Part shown: piece after piece, positions 42,732 through 51,295 of the stretch | How positions within the stretch are numbered: the first letter of the stretch is position 1 | Layout of the letters: every line of letters begins with the position of its first letter | Assembly (NCBI RefSeq): GCF_023238205.1 | Contig: NZ_CP096659.1 | Coordinates: 2,745,626-2,809,625 of the forward strand | Direction: 5' to 3' | DNA length: 64,000 bases | From: Halorussus limi | Lineage (GTDB): Archaea > Halobacteriota > Halobacteria > Halobacteriales > Haladaptataceae | Position numbers and translations under genes: made by a program | Notes under the pieces: model-generated | Seen by the model: the letters and a program-made list of their open reading frames with translations, nothing else | Told to the model about the DNA's origin: nothing | The model's database searches: none

Positions 42732-43889
42732 ATGGCCGACTCGTCCCGCCAGCGACGCCGTCTGCGGGTCGCCCTCGCGGTCAGCGTCGCACTGCTCGCG
42801 GCGCTCTCGCTGTCGATGGCGACCGCGACGCCGGCCGGCGAACGAGGGTCGCAGGTCCGGCAGGCGACTCTCGCCGACCTCGACGAGCGGTCCGTTTCCT
42901 CTACCGACCCCGGCCAGCGGGCGACCACCGACGCCGCGGAAAACGACAGCGCGGACAGCGCCAATCGGACAGGTCCGACGTTCGACGCGACGGTCTTCCG
43001 GGACATCGCCGGGCAGGTGGCGACGGAAGACGCCACCGTGACGGTCCGGGGAACCGCGACGGAAACCGACGAGGTGCTGGTCGCGCTGTTCGACCGCAGG
43101 GGCCGGGTCCTCACGGAGTCGGTCTCGGTCGGCGACGACGGGACGTTCGAGGAGGAAGACCTCGAACTCGTCGCCGACGGGACTCCGCTCGCCGAGGGCC
43201 GGGTCGTGGCGACGGTCCTCTCGCCCGGCCGGGACGCGCAGGTCGGCGACGGCGAAGTCGGGAACGCGACCGAGGCCGACCTCGCGGCGTTCGCGGCGGC
43301 ATTCCGCGAGACGGTCGGCCAGCGGTCGGGCGGCAGGGTCGTCTCGCGGACGCAGCGACAACTGGTCGAACTCTACTACGACCAGACCGTCGAGGACGCC
43401 GGGAGCGACGACCTCCTGCTGGCCGAGGAGTTCGTCTACACCGACGCGCGGACGAGCATCGAACGCGTCGCTCCTCGGTCGGCGGGGAACGCGACGGGAC
43501 CGGTCGAACCGATTCGCGTCGGCGACACGCTGGTCGTCCGTGGACTGACGAACCGCAGACCCGAGGACAATACGGTCTTCGTCGAGGTGGTCTCGGGGCC
43601 GAGCGCCGACGCCTTCGACCTCGCCGCGACCGAAACGTGGGGCACCGACGGCGTCTGGCGAGTCGAACTCGACGCGGCGGACGTGCAACCGGGCGTCTAC
43701 ACCATCGAGGCCGAGGACGGCGCGTCCAGCGACAGCGTACGCGTGAGAATCCTCCCGCGGGTCGGAAACGCGACGGTCGAGAACGCGACGACTGCGAATA
43801 CGACGGCCGAAAACGGGAGCGTCGGAAGTCACCGTCGTATCTCGTTTTTCTCGGGCGGACTGTTCGCGGAATCGTTCTCTGCGCGGTAA
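42732..43889 (+). CDS. secreted paralogue of the S-layer glycoprotein's central domains
   Basis: 385 residues with a signal peptide (RVALAVSVALLAALSLSMATATPA) and a linker, then two domains that match residues ~600-860 of the S-layer glycoprotein at 44545: DEVLVALFDRRGRVLTESVSV, EDAGSDDLLLAEEFVYTDA, VRGLTNRRPEDNTVFVEV, and WGTDGVWRVELDAADVQPGVYTIE correspond to segments there. The C-terminal tail is Asn/Thr/Ala-rich with sequons and ends RRISFFSGG... without a membrane anchor or PGF-CTERM. It probably decorates or assists the S-layer; a partial duplication of the S-layer gene is the likely origin. Confidence 0.8.
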   Translation: MADSSRQRRRLRVALAVSVALLAALSLSMATATPAGERGSQVRQATLADLDERSVSSTDPGQRATTDAAENDSADSANRTGPTFDATVFRDIAGQVATEDATVTVRGTATETDEVLVALFDRRGRVLTESVSVGDDGTFEEEDLELVADGTPLAEGRVVATVLSPGRDAQVGDGEVGNATEADLAAFAAAFRETVGQRSGGRVVSRTQRQLVELYYDQTVEDAGSDDLLLAEEFVYTDARTSIERVAPRSAGNATGPVEPIRVGDTLVVRGLTNRRPEDNTVFVEVVSGPSADAFDLAATETWGTDGVWRVELDAADVQPGVYTIEAEDGASSDSVRVRILPRVGNATVENATTANTTAENGSVGSHRRISFFSGGLFAESFSAR

Positions 43890-44544
43890 CGACGGTTTGC
43901 CAGCGCGCTACGGTCGATTACCGACGGTAGCCTCCGACTGACTCGCGGCCGTCCGTCACACCCGGTGGCAATCGGCGGATAACCGCATATAAGCGCACCC
44001 GAGCGACACCCCGGCGACGCCGAACCGTCCTCCTCGCGGAAACTCGACATCCCAGTTGAGTTACCCTAACCTACCTCTCGGCTAACAATTATTCCGATGA
44101 CAGCTCCAGCGAGTTCACTCTCGGAGAAAAGCGGCGTAACACGACGTTCTGTGGCGTGGTTCGTCGCCGAACCGCGCCGAGGCCGCGAGACCGATTCTCA
44201 GAAGAGAGTGACCGAATCTCGATACTACCCTCGGCCTATCCCGGATACCACGGCGGGATATTCTCTCCCTATGTGAGTAATCGGGGTTTCAGTCGAGTAG
44301 TTAGGGATGTCCTTTCGGTATTAGCCGATACTTACTCGGGGTGGCGAAAAACGGTCTGCGCTTTTTATGCACTCATCTGGCGTCCGCCTTTTCCGAGGTG
44401 AAACCTGCGAGACTCAGGACGCGGTGACGACGACCTGACGAACGACGACGATGGGATGGGGGGAACCGGCGCTCGAACACTGATAGGGGGAGTCCCGTAT
44501 CAGCGACCAATATCAAACATGACCCGCATACGGAAATATCAAAC
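43890..44544. other. S-layer gene upstream region
   Basis: 655 bases without a protein gene. It contains CATATAAGC near 43985-43993 and CTTTTTATGC at 44361-44370, two TATA candidates, a TCGGTATTAGCCGA inverted repeat near 44313-44326, and the duplicated start region at 44510-44560. If the 44361 box is used the leader is about 150 nt, long for this genome. Confidence 0.55.
44361..44370 (+). promoter_or_regulatory. candidate TATA box of the S-layer gene
   Basis: CTTTTTATGC, the best A/T-rich box before the S-layer gene. Transcription is predicted to begin near 44393, giving a leader of about 150 nt. S-layer genes of other haloarchaea also have leaders of over 100 nt (established for Haloferax). 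Confidence 0.5.
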
Positions 44545-44560
44545 ATGACACGCATACGGA
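44510..44560 (+). repeat. 26-nt tandem duplication of the S-layer start region
   Basis: Two 25-nt copies (44510-44534, 44536-44560) in a 26-nt period, each with ATATCAAACATGAC and CGCATACGGA, differing at one position. Each contains an ATG followed by codons for T-R-I-R. The first ATG (44519) opens a nine-codon ORF, the second (44545) opens the S-layer gene. Confidence 0.85.
44519..44548 (+). CDS. nine-codon upstream ORF overlapping the S-layer start
   Basis: Encodes M-T-R-I-R-K-Y-Q-T and stops with TGA at 44546-44548, overlapping the S-layer ATG (44545) as ATGA. It arose from the 26-nt duplication and shares its first five residues with the S-layer protein. It could couple translation to, or damp, S-layer synthesis. 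Whether it is translated is unknown. Confidence 0.5.
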   Translation: MTRIRKYQT

Positions 44561-47500
44561 TAACGAGAAAGAAGGCGAGTGCGCTCGCACTCACGGCGAT
44601 ACTGGTACTTTCGACGGTAGCCATGTCGGGGGCGGTCCTCGGCGCAGACGTGCAGCGAGGCGGACAGGACCCGACGTTCAACCCGGGCGTCGGTGGACCG
44701 AACACGGTCGTCGCGTCGGAGGAGAAACCGGTCGTCTTCCAAGGTGAGGAAGACATCAACTTCGTACAGGACAACGGCCAGCCGATAGACCCGTCGCAAC
44801 TCATCGGAGTCTCGGGCGACGCGGAGGGCATTCCGCTCGAATCGCCCGTTCCGGAGGACCAGGAACTCGGCCAGTACGCCGTCAACGGCCAGCGCAGTAA
44901 CATCGGCGTCACCGTCCAGAAGCCGCGAGTGACCGACCTCGAACTCTTCAACGAGCGCGGTATCGACGTCGAAGGCTCGACGGTTCAGGAGGACGAGACG
45001 CTCCTCGTCAAGGCCGACTGGAACTTCCAGAACGCCGAGGACCTCTCGCTCGAAGTCACCGACGAGAACGGTAACGAGATAACCGGCGACGTGCTGACCA
45101 ACGTCGAGTCGCTCTCGGACGCGCAACTGCAGGAACTCAACGGCGCGTACGCCCAATACCCGGAGAAGATAGACAACCCCGGTCAGCGGGGCACCGGCAC
45201 GGGCATCGAGTACCTGCAGGGCATCGGTCAGTTCAACAACACCCAACTCGAGACGAACAACACCAGCGTCCAGTCGGCGTACTGGGCCATCGACCTGAGC
45301 GACCAGAGTTCGGGCGACTACACCATCACCGTCGAGGGATGGGACAACCTGAATCAGGAGTCGGCGACCCGTTCGACGGTCGTCTCGGTGACCGGTGAGA
45401 CGAACGTCGCGCTCGACCTCGAAGGTGACGAGGCCACGCGCGGCCAGAACGTCCGCTACACCGTCCGCGGTTCGACGGCGGGCGCGTCTCACATCGTCAC
45501 CATCGAAGACAACGACTTCCGGAACAATCAGGTCAACGAGAACGTGTTCCGCGACGTGGAGGACGTCATCGACCGCGGGACGCTCGACACGAACAACGAC
45601 GGCAGTTCCGACCTCGCGTGGGCCCAGATCGAGGTCAACGAGGACACCGGTCTCGGCGTCGGTCAGATCGACACCTCGTACCTCGACGACACGAACGTCG
45701 ACGTGAACCTCTACCAGGAGGGCCAGAACCTCACCGACATCGCGCAAGACGCGGGCGACACCGAGGACGACCGGACGCTCAACGTCGTGCAGGGCGGCCT
45801 GACCTTCGAGAGTCCGGCGGGGACCTACATCGCCGGACAGGAAGTCGACGCGCGCGGTACCGCCGCGCCCGGCGTCGACGAGGTCGCCATCTACGTCCGC
45901 GACCAAGGCGACTGGGAACTGGCCGACATCAACGAGGACGGCCAACTCAACCAGCAGGACCTCATCAACGTGGACTCCGACGGCGAGTGGGAGGAGCGTG
46001 ACGTGACGCTCTCGCAGGCCAGCGACGTGCTGAGCATCCCCGGTCGGTACCGCATCGGCGTCGTCGAAGGTGACGACGTCGTCGGGCAGAACGGCACCGT
46101 CCAGGAGCAACTGTCCACGTCCGAGTTCAGCAGCGCCACTAGCGAGCAGACGTCCATCATCGTCACCGAGCCGACGCTCGGCGCCACTAACAACAGTTCG
46201 ATGGTCGCGTCGTTCGGTATCGGCGCGCCCGCGGCGATGCAGGACGGAAACAACACGACGCAGGACAACCAGACGCAGGACAACCAGACGCAGGACAACC
46301 AGACGGCGCAGGACGACCAGCGGATACGGCAGAACACTCCGGTGACGAACGAGAACCCGACGTGGGTCTTCCGCACCTACAACGAGCAGATCGCCGTCGA
46401 GGACGGCACCGTCGAGGTCACGGGCGTCGCGCCCGGCCTCGAAGAGGTCCTCGTCGTGATGGTCGACTCGCGCGGACGTATCGTCACCGAGACGGTCAGC
46501 GTGGACGACAACGACATATTCGAAGAGGACGACATCGAACTCATCAACGAGGAGGGACGCGAACTCAACGAGGGCGAGATTACCGGGATGGTCATCGGTC
46601 TGGGCCGCGACACCGTCGTCGGTGACGGCGTCGTGCCCGGTCAGGACCAGTCCGACCTCGCGGCGCTCGAGAACTGGATCAAGAGCTTCAGCACCGGGCT
46701 GACGCAGGACCAAGTCGTCGCCCGTATCATCGACGAGACGACCGGCGAAGCGGGTAGCGACGACCTGCGGCTTCGGCAGTCGTTCCGCTACGCCGACGCC
46801 GCGACCTCGGTCTCGGCCATCGTGCCGCAGGACGAGGCGAACGTCAGCAGCCAACCCGGCCTCCAGTCGCGCATCGTCCCCATCGAAGCGGGTCAGACGA
46901 TGGTGGTCGAGGGCGTGACGAACCGCAAGCCCGACGACAACACCATCACGGTCGAAATCATCGACGGCCCGAGCGCCGACGAGTTCGACTCGGCGGCGGT
47001 CGACCAGTGGGGCCGCAACGGCATCTGGTCGGTCAACCTGAGTACCGAGGGCATCCAGCCCGGTACCTACACGATGGAAATCGACGACGGCGACAACACC
47101 GACATCGTCCAGTTCCAAGTCGTCGAGCAGGGCCAGCAGAACGAGACGACCACCACTACGACGAACCAGACCGAAGCGGGTGACAACGAAACCACGACTA
47201 CGACCACGACAGCGGGAAATGAAGACACCGCGGCGGGTAACGAGACGACCCAAGCAGCCAACGAGACGGACGCCGCCGCGGGTAACCAGAATCAGCAAGG
47301 GGCACAGGCAGGAAACACGCTCGAAATCCGGAGCGAAGGAGTGACGCTGAACTACAGCATCTCCTTCGCGGGCACGGTCGAGGCGGTCAGCGACCAGACC
47401 GAGGAGAGCGACGACGTTCAGGACTCGACCGTCACGGGACAGGTCGGTGACGGCGACGCGGCCGACGCCTACAACTTCGTCGGCCAAATCAGCGACATCT

Positions 47501-47631
47501 CCGCCGAGGGCGACCTGAGCAACGCGACGTTCATCCTCAACGGCGACGAGGTCCAGCCCGGCGACCTTCCGGACGCGTCCGGGAACAACTCGTCGATGGT
47601 CGCTCCGGCAGTCGTCAGCGGTCCGGCGTAA
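44545..47631 (+). CDS. csg: S-layer glycoprotein
   Basis: 1028 residues, very acidic. Signal peptide 1-34 (KKASALALTAILVLSTVAMSGAVLGA). Long beta-rich domains follow; the segment WNFQNAEDLSLEVTDENGNEIT and YWAIDLSDQSSGDYTITVEGWD are typical of haloarchaeal S-layer proteins. A (QDNQT)3 run of sequons is near residue 570. Domains at ~600-860 are shared with the protein at 42732. A Thr-rich linker (about 866-900) is the usual O-glycosylation site. The end (about 926-1028: LNYSISFAGTVEAVSDQT, VTGQVGDGDAADAYNFVGQI) is a small domain common in secreted haloarchaeal enzymes. The PGF motif and terminal TM of classical S-layer proteins are missing. Confidence 0.88.
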   Translation: MTRIRITRKKASALALTAILVLSTVAMSGAVLGADVQRGGQDPTFNPGVGGPNTVVASEEKPVVFQGEEDINFVQDNGQPIDPSQLIGVSGDAEGIPLESPVPEDQELGQYAVNGQRSNIGVTVQKPRVTDLELFNERGIDVEGSTVQEDETLLVKADWNFQNAEDLSLEVTDENGNEITGDVLTNVESLSDAQLQELNGAYAQYPEKIDNPGQRGTGTGIEYLQGIGQFNNTQLETNNTSVQSAYWAIDLSDQSSGDYTITVEGWDNLNQESATRSTVVSVTGETNVALDLEGDEATRGQNVRYTVRGSTAGASHIVTIEDNDFRNNQVNENVFRDVEDVIDRGTLDTNNDGSSDLAWAQIEVNEDTGLGVGQIDTSYLDDTNVDVNLYQEGQNLTDIAQDAGDTEDDRTLNVVQGGLTFESPAGTYIAGQEVDARGTAAPGVDEVAIYVRDQGDWELADINEDGQLNQQDLINVDSDGEWEERDVTLSQASDVLSIPGRYRIGVVEGDDVVGQNGTVQEQLSTSEFSSATSEQTSIIVTEPTLGATNNSSMVASFGIGAPAAMQDGNNTTQDNQTQDNQTQDNQTAQDDQRIRQNTPVTNENPTWVFRTYNEQIAVEDGTVEVTGVAPGLEEVLVVMVDSRGRIVTETVSVDDNDIFEEDDIELINEEGRELNEGEITGMVIGLGRDTVVGDGVVPGQDQSDLAALENWIKSFSTGLTQDQVVARIIDETTGEAGSDDLRLRQSFRYADAATSVSAIVPQDEANVSSQPGLQSRIVPIEAGQTMVVEGVTNRKPDDNTITVEIIDGPSADEFDSAAVDQWGRNGIWSVNLSTEGIQPGTYTMEIDDGDNTDIVQFQVVEQGQQNETTTTTTNQTEAGDNETTTTTTTAGNEDTAAGNETTQAANETDAAAGNQNQQGAQAGNTLEIRSEGVTLNYSISFAGTVEAVSDQTEESDDVQDSTVTGQVGDGDAADAYNFVGQISDISAEGDLSNATFILNGDEVQPGDLPDASGNNSSMVAPAVVSGPA

Positions 47632-47683
47632 CTCGCCGACCGTCACCGACGACTCGACCGACTTCCGACGCGCGCTTTTTTCG

Positions 47684-50602
47684 CTACTCTACGTCGCCGG
47701 GAGCGGCGTCGTCCGACGCATTCGGAGCGGACGCGTCCGACGACTCTCCGCGCGCGCCAGCGCCCGACTCCACGCCCGAGAGTCGTGCCCAGACGACCAG
47801 CACCGAGGGCAAGACCAGTATCGACGCCAGATAGGAGTAGACGACGCTGAGCGCGGTGAGAAGGCCGAACTGTCCGATGGCAGGGAACACCGCGAGGACG
47901 AGGACGCCGATGCCGAAGACGGTCGTGAGCATGCTCCCGGTCAGCGCGCCGCCGGTGCCGGTAATCGTCCGGGAGAGCGCGACCAGCGTCTCTCGCTGGT
48001 CGGCTTGCTCGCCTCGCTCGGCGGACTCGCTTCGCTCGGCCGACCTGTCTCCTCCTCGTTCGCCGGTCCGGGGCGACTCCGCCGCCTCGCTCAGTTCGTC
48101 GGTGAACCGATGGACCACGTGGACCGAGTAGTCGATGCCCAGACCGATGGTGATGGCGAGGACTGTGGCGGTGAAGGCGTTGAGCGAGATGCCGACCGCT
48201 CGCATCGTGGCCGCGAGCGCAGCGACGGTCACGACGATGGGGACGACGTTGACGACGCCGAGCGACGGCCTGCCGACGAGGACCCAGTAGACGACCACGA
48301 GGAAGACCGCGGTGCCGACGAGCGCGACCGCGAGGCTGACGACGGCCGACTCGAAGATGAGGTCCGAGACGGCCTGAAAGACCACGATGTTGCCCGTCGC
48401 GGTGGCCTCGTAGCGGTAGCGGTCGGCGACCCGGCGGGCGTCGGCGGTCACCGCCGCGTCGGGGGCGTCGGCTTCGACCGAGTAGACGACGCGCGCGCTC
48501 CGGCGGTCCTCGGTCAGGTACTGGCGCGCCAAGGCCTCGTACTCCGACTCGAAGACCGCCTCGTAGATGCTGGCGAGGTCGTCGTCCGGAATCCCGTTAC
48601 CGTCGCGGTCGTTCCGCGCGACGAGTCTGGCGAACTCGGGGTCGGTGGCCGCCAGCGACCGAACGACCGTGACGATGCTCCGGTCGCTGGCCCGACCGTC
48701 CTCGGTGACGAACGTGTCGGGCGGGTCCGCGCCCGCCCGGTGGATGGCTTCGAGCGCGGTGTCGCTGGTCATCGGTCCCTCGACGTAGACGACCACCTCC
48801 TCGTCCTCGCCGGTCTCGAAGTTGTCTTCGAGGAAGTTGATGTCCCGCGTGACGGTGTACTCGCTCGGCCGGAACGGTTCCGGCAGGGCGCGGAGGTAGT
48901 CGGGCGTCTCCTCGGGCGGGAGGAACTGCTCCTGACTGAACGAGGTGTCCACGCCGGTCGCGTATCCCGTCGCGCCCGCCGTGAAGACGGCGGTCAACAG
49001 GAGGAAGGCGAGGGGTGCGCGCCGAGCGACGGCGACGCCGCCGGTCAGCGCACGTCCGAGGGCCGACTCCTCGGAACCGAGTGGGGTCTGGCTGAACGTC
49101 GGGATGGGATACCGCTCGCGGCCGTAGTCGAGCAGGACCTTCGCCGCGGGGAGGAAGACGCCGAAGATGAGCGCGGTGAAGACGATGCCGACGCTGGCGA
49201 CCACGCCGAAGTCCCGAATGGGAACGAGGGCGCTCGTCAGATTCGAGGCGAAGCCGATGACCGAGGTGGTCGTGACGACGAAGAAGGCGACGAGCAGTTG
49301 GTCGGTCGCGGTCCGCATCGAGTCGGCGACTCCGAACCCCTGGACGCGCTCCTCGCGGTAGCGGTTGACCGCGTGGATGCCGAAGTCGATGCCGACCGCG
49401 AGCAACAGCGGCGGGACCGTGATGAGAATCTGGTTGAACGGGACGGACGCGAATCCCATGAAACCGAAGGTCCAGACGATTGCCATCAGGAGCGCGACGA
49501 CGCCGAGCAGGAGGTCCGCGAGGTCCCGGTAGGCGACCACCAGAAAGAGGACGATGAGGACCGTCGCGGCGGGCACGACGACGAGCAGGGTGTCGCCGAT
49601 GACGCTCCCGAACTCGGCGTCCACGATGCCAGCGCCGAACACGCGAACGTCGCCGCCGACCGACGCCGCGACCGACTGCATCTCGCGCTGGATGGGCGTG
49701 AGCGGATTCGTCCCGGCGGCCTCCGCGTCGTCGGCGAGTTCCGGGACGGCGTGTTCGACGACAGTGACCGACGCGGAGGCCCGCGCCGACTCGGGGTTGA
49801 AGTCCTCGCTGAGGAGGTTCCGGAACGAGGGGTTGTCGCGGGCCGCCGCCCGAACCGCGGCGTCGATGCGGGCCGGAGACGCCCGCTCGACCGCACGGAG
49901 TTGCTGTTCGGGCGTCGTCGCGTTGGGATTCAACGTGGTCGCGACGACGTTGGCGGGGCCGGTCGCGCCGACGATTCGGAGTTCCTCGCGGCGACTGGCG
50001 AGGCGCTCTTGAACCGTGAGCATTCGGGTCAGGCCCCGCTTCGAGAGGACGTTCTCTCCGGTGTGGATGAGTTGCGTCGTCGCGGTTCCGGACCCGAAGG
50101 GCGGTTCGAACTCCCGGTTCACCGCGTCCAGCGCGACCTGTTCGGGCACGTCCTCGGCGAAGCTCTCGGTGCCGGACTCGGTCGAGACCTGCGTCGCGCC
50201 GACCGCGAGGACGGCGGTCACGACGAGGAAGACGGCGACGACCCGTCCCGGTCGGTTCACGATGCGGTCGTCCAACCAGTCGATGACGCGTTGGTAGTCG
50301 AGTGCCACTCGCTGTTCCCCCTTCTCCCCGTCGGTTCGACTCTTTTCTCCGTCTCCTTCGACCCCGAGTGCGCTCGTCGGTCGGATGCCGTCCCGGTTTC
50401 CGACTCGTATCGGATTTCCCCTGCGGACTCCGGCGACGAGCGGTGCGATTGCGACGGAGTACAAGGTGATTATCACGCCGAGCAGGAAATACCCGCGGGT
50501 CGGTCGGGAGCGCACGGCGGGGTTCGGACGCTCCGAACGGAGCGGCCACGAGACATCTCCGAACGGAGCGGTGACGGGACACGAGAGGCGGGTCGTCCCC
50601 AC
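47684..50602 (-). CDS. RND-superfamily (MMPL type) exporter with extended N-terminus
   Basis: 972 residues. The RND core starts with YQRVIDWLDDRIVNRPGRVVAVFLVV, has the two TM blocks and two external loops, and motifs GIDFGIHAVNRYREER and GLGIDYSVHVVHRF with both Asp residues. A Ser/Glu/Arg-rich insert (about 870-900) lies in a cytoplasmic loop. Homologues seem to begin at the GTG at 50308 (VALDYQ), but the frame is open to an ATG at 50602 that lies about 28 nt after an A/T-rich ATATTTATTTT box (50628-50638), the spacing of a leaderless transcript. The added 98 residues contain a membrane helix (GYFLLGVIITLYSVAIAPLV). I annotate the long form; the short form remains possible. Confidence 0.85.
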   Translation of the reverse strand: MGTTRLSCPVTAPFGDVSWPLRSERPNPAVRSRPTRGYFLLGVIITLYSVAIAPLVAGVRRGNPIRVGNRDGIRPTSALGVEGDGEKSRTDGEKGEQRVALDYQRVIDWLDDRIVNRPGRVVAVFLVVTAVLAVGATQVSTESGTESFAEDVPEQVALDAVNREFEPPFGSGTATTQLIHTGENVLSKRGLTRMLTVQERLASRREELRIVGATGPANVVATTLNPNATTPEQQLRAVERASPARIDAAVRAAARDNPSFRNLLSEDFNPESARASASVTVVEHAVPELADDAEAAGTNPLTPIQREMQSVAASVGGDVRVFGAGIVDAEFGSVIGDTLLVVVPAATVLIVLFLVVAYRDLADLLLGVVALLMAIVWTFGFMGFASVPFNQILITVPPLLLAVGIDFGIHAVNRYREERVQGFGVADSMRTATDQLLVAFFVVTTTSVIGFASNLTSALVPIRDFGVVASVGIVFTALIFGVFLPAAKVLLDYGRERYPIPTFSQTPLGSEESALGRALTGGVAVARRAPLAFLLLTAVFTAGATGYATGVDTSFSQEQFLPPEETPDYLRALPEPFRPSEYTVTRDINFLEDNFETGEDEEVVVYVEGPMTSDTALEAIHRAGADPPDTFVTEDGRASDRSIVTVVRSLAATDPEFARLVARNDRDGNGIPDDDLASIYEAVFESEYEALARQYLTEDRRSARVVYSVEADAPDAAVTADARRVADRYRYEATATGNIVVFQAVSDLIFESAVVSLAVALVGTAVFLVVVYWVLVGRPSLGVVNVVPIVVTVAALAATMRAVGISLNAFTATVLAITIGLGIDYSVHVVHRFTDELSEAAESPRTGERGGDRSAERSESAERGEQADQRETLVALSRTITGTGGALTGSMLTTVFGIGVLVLAVFPAIGQFGLLTALSVVYSYLASILVLPSVLVVWARLSGVESGAGARGESSDASAPNASDDAAPGDVE

Positions 50603-50686
50603 TTCGGATACGAACCTTCGGCGAGTGGAAAATAAATATCTATGTTTAGCAGGGATATAGTTAGGTTAAGAGCGGGTCGGCCGTCG

Positions 50687-50980
50687 TCAGAAGAACCGGC
50701 GGACGCTCCAGTACATCCCCGACAGCAGGTTCGTGACCTCGGCAATCGGCGAGAAGTCGGCGTCCGGATTCTCGGCGCGTTCGAACTCGTCGGTCAGCGT
50801 CTCGGACGCGACGTGACGCAGGTCGCCGGTGTTCGCGCGCCGACCGGCGGCGTCGGTGACGCGGAGCAGTACGATTTCGTCGGTCGCGCCGACGACGCGA
50901 TAGACGGGACCGTCGCCGCTCTCGCCGGTGTCGTCCGAATCGCCGCGCGCCGGTCTGTAGTGGTCGCCAACTTCGACCAT
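50687..50980 (-). CDS. haloarchaeal hypothetical protein, 97 aa
   Basis: 97 residues. EVGDHYRPARGDSDDTGESG opens, then a small beta barrel-like part (VYRVVGATDEIVLLRVTDAAG) and a C-terminal helix ending in NLLSGMYWSVRRFF. It resembles the short haloarchaeal proteins with an early VGDxY...VVxxxDEVVLLR pattern; function unknown. It lies 84 nt upstream of the RND gene on the same strand. Confidence 0.65.
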   Translation of the reverse strand: MVEVGDHYRPARGDSDDTGESGDGPVYRVVGATDEIVLLRVTDAAGRRANTGDLRHVASETLTDEFERAENPDADFSPIAEVTNLLSGMYWSVRRFF

Positions 50981-51295
50981 GTGTACGCTCGACTATTTTG
51001 TCGGGTACCGAATAATTGGTGGAAAGCCGGACGAGACACGCACGGAGTACGGTCAGCGGTACTGTGCGGTCACGGCCCGAACCAGCGAGTAGTGCGGTCG
51101 GGCTAGCGTGACGACCGCGAGCGAGGAGTGACAGCGCGGCGCGAAGCGCCGGGCGACGCGACGAGCGAGCGGACCAAGGGAGGACTAACACGAGGGAGCG
51201 AGTGGAGGGACGACCGCCGTGTTTTTTCCCCAAGCTTTTGCCAGCGAGGGAACCCGAGCCGCAGGCTCAGGGCGACCGAGCGCAGCAAAAAGTGG
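50981..51295. other. region between orc1 and the hypothetical gene, with an intergenic repeat-like sequence
   Basis: 315 bases with no supported gene. The left half has a CTATTTTGTC TATA candidate for the 97-aa gene. The right part, 51221-51292, has T-runs on both strands and imperfect inverted arms (CTTTTGCCAGCGAGG near 51235-51250, and the complement of CGAGCGCAGCAAAAAG near 51277-51292). Similar sequences are commonly seen after haloarchaeal genes. Confidence 0.4.
51281..51295 (-). terminator. T-rich stretch after orc1
   Basis: On the minus strand the orc1 stop codon is followed within a few bases by ACTTTTTGCTG, a T5 run of the kind that ends archaeal transcripts. No strong hairpin is needed or seen. 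Confidence 0.4.

Noticed and set aside
44539-47646. 1035-residue open frame antisense to the S-layer gene
   Set aside because: It is the mirror of a high-GC3 coding frame; its product is Val/Asp/Arg-rich without domains, and the plus strand clearly encodes the S-layer protein.
48005-50635. 876-residue plus-strand open frame opposite the second RND exporter
   Set aside because: Composition is Asp/Arg/Glu/Gly-dominated with no hydrophobic core, typical of an antisense shadow in a GC-rich genome.
50650-50675. TTAGGTTAA resembling a DtxR half-site
   Set aside because: Only one half-site; no matching inverted half at the right distance.
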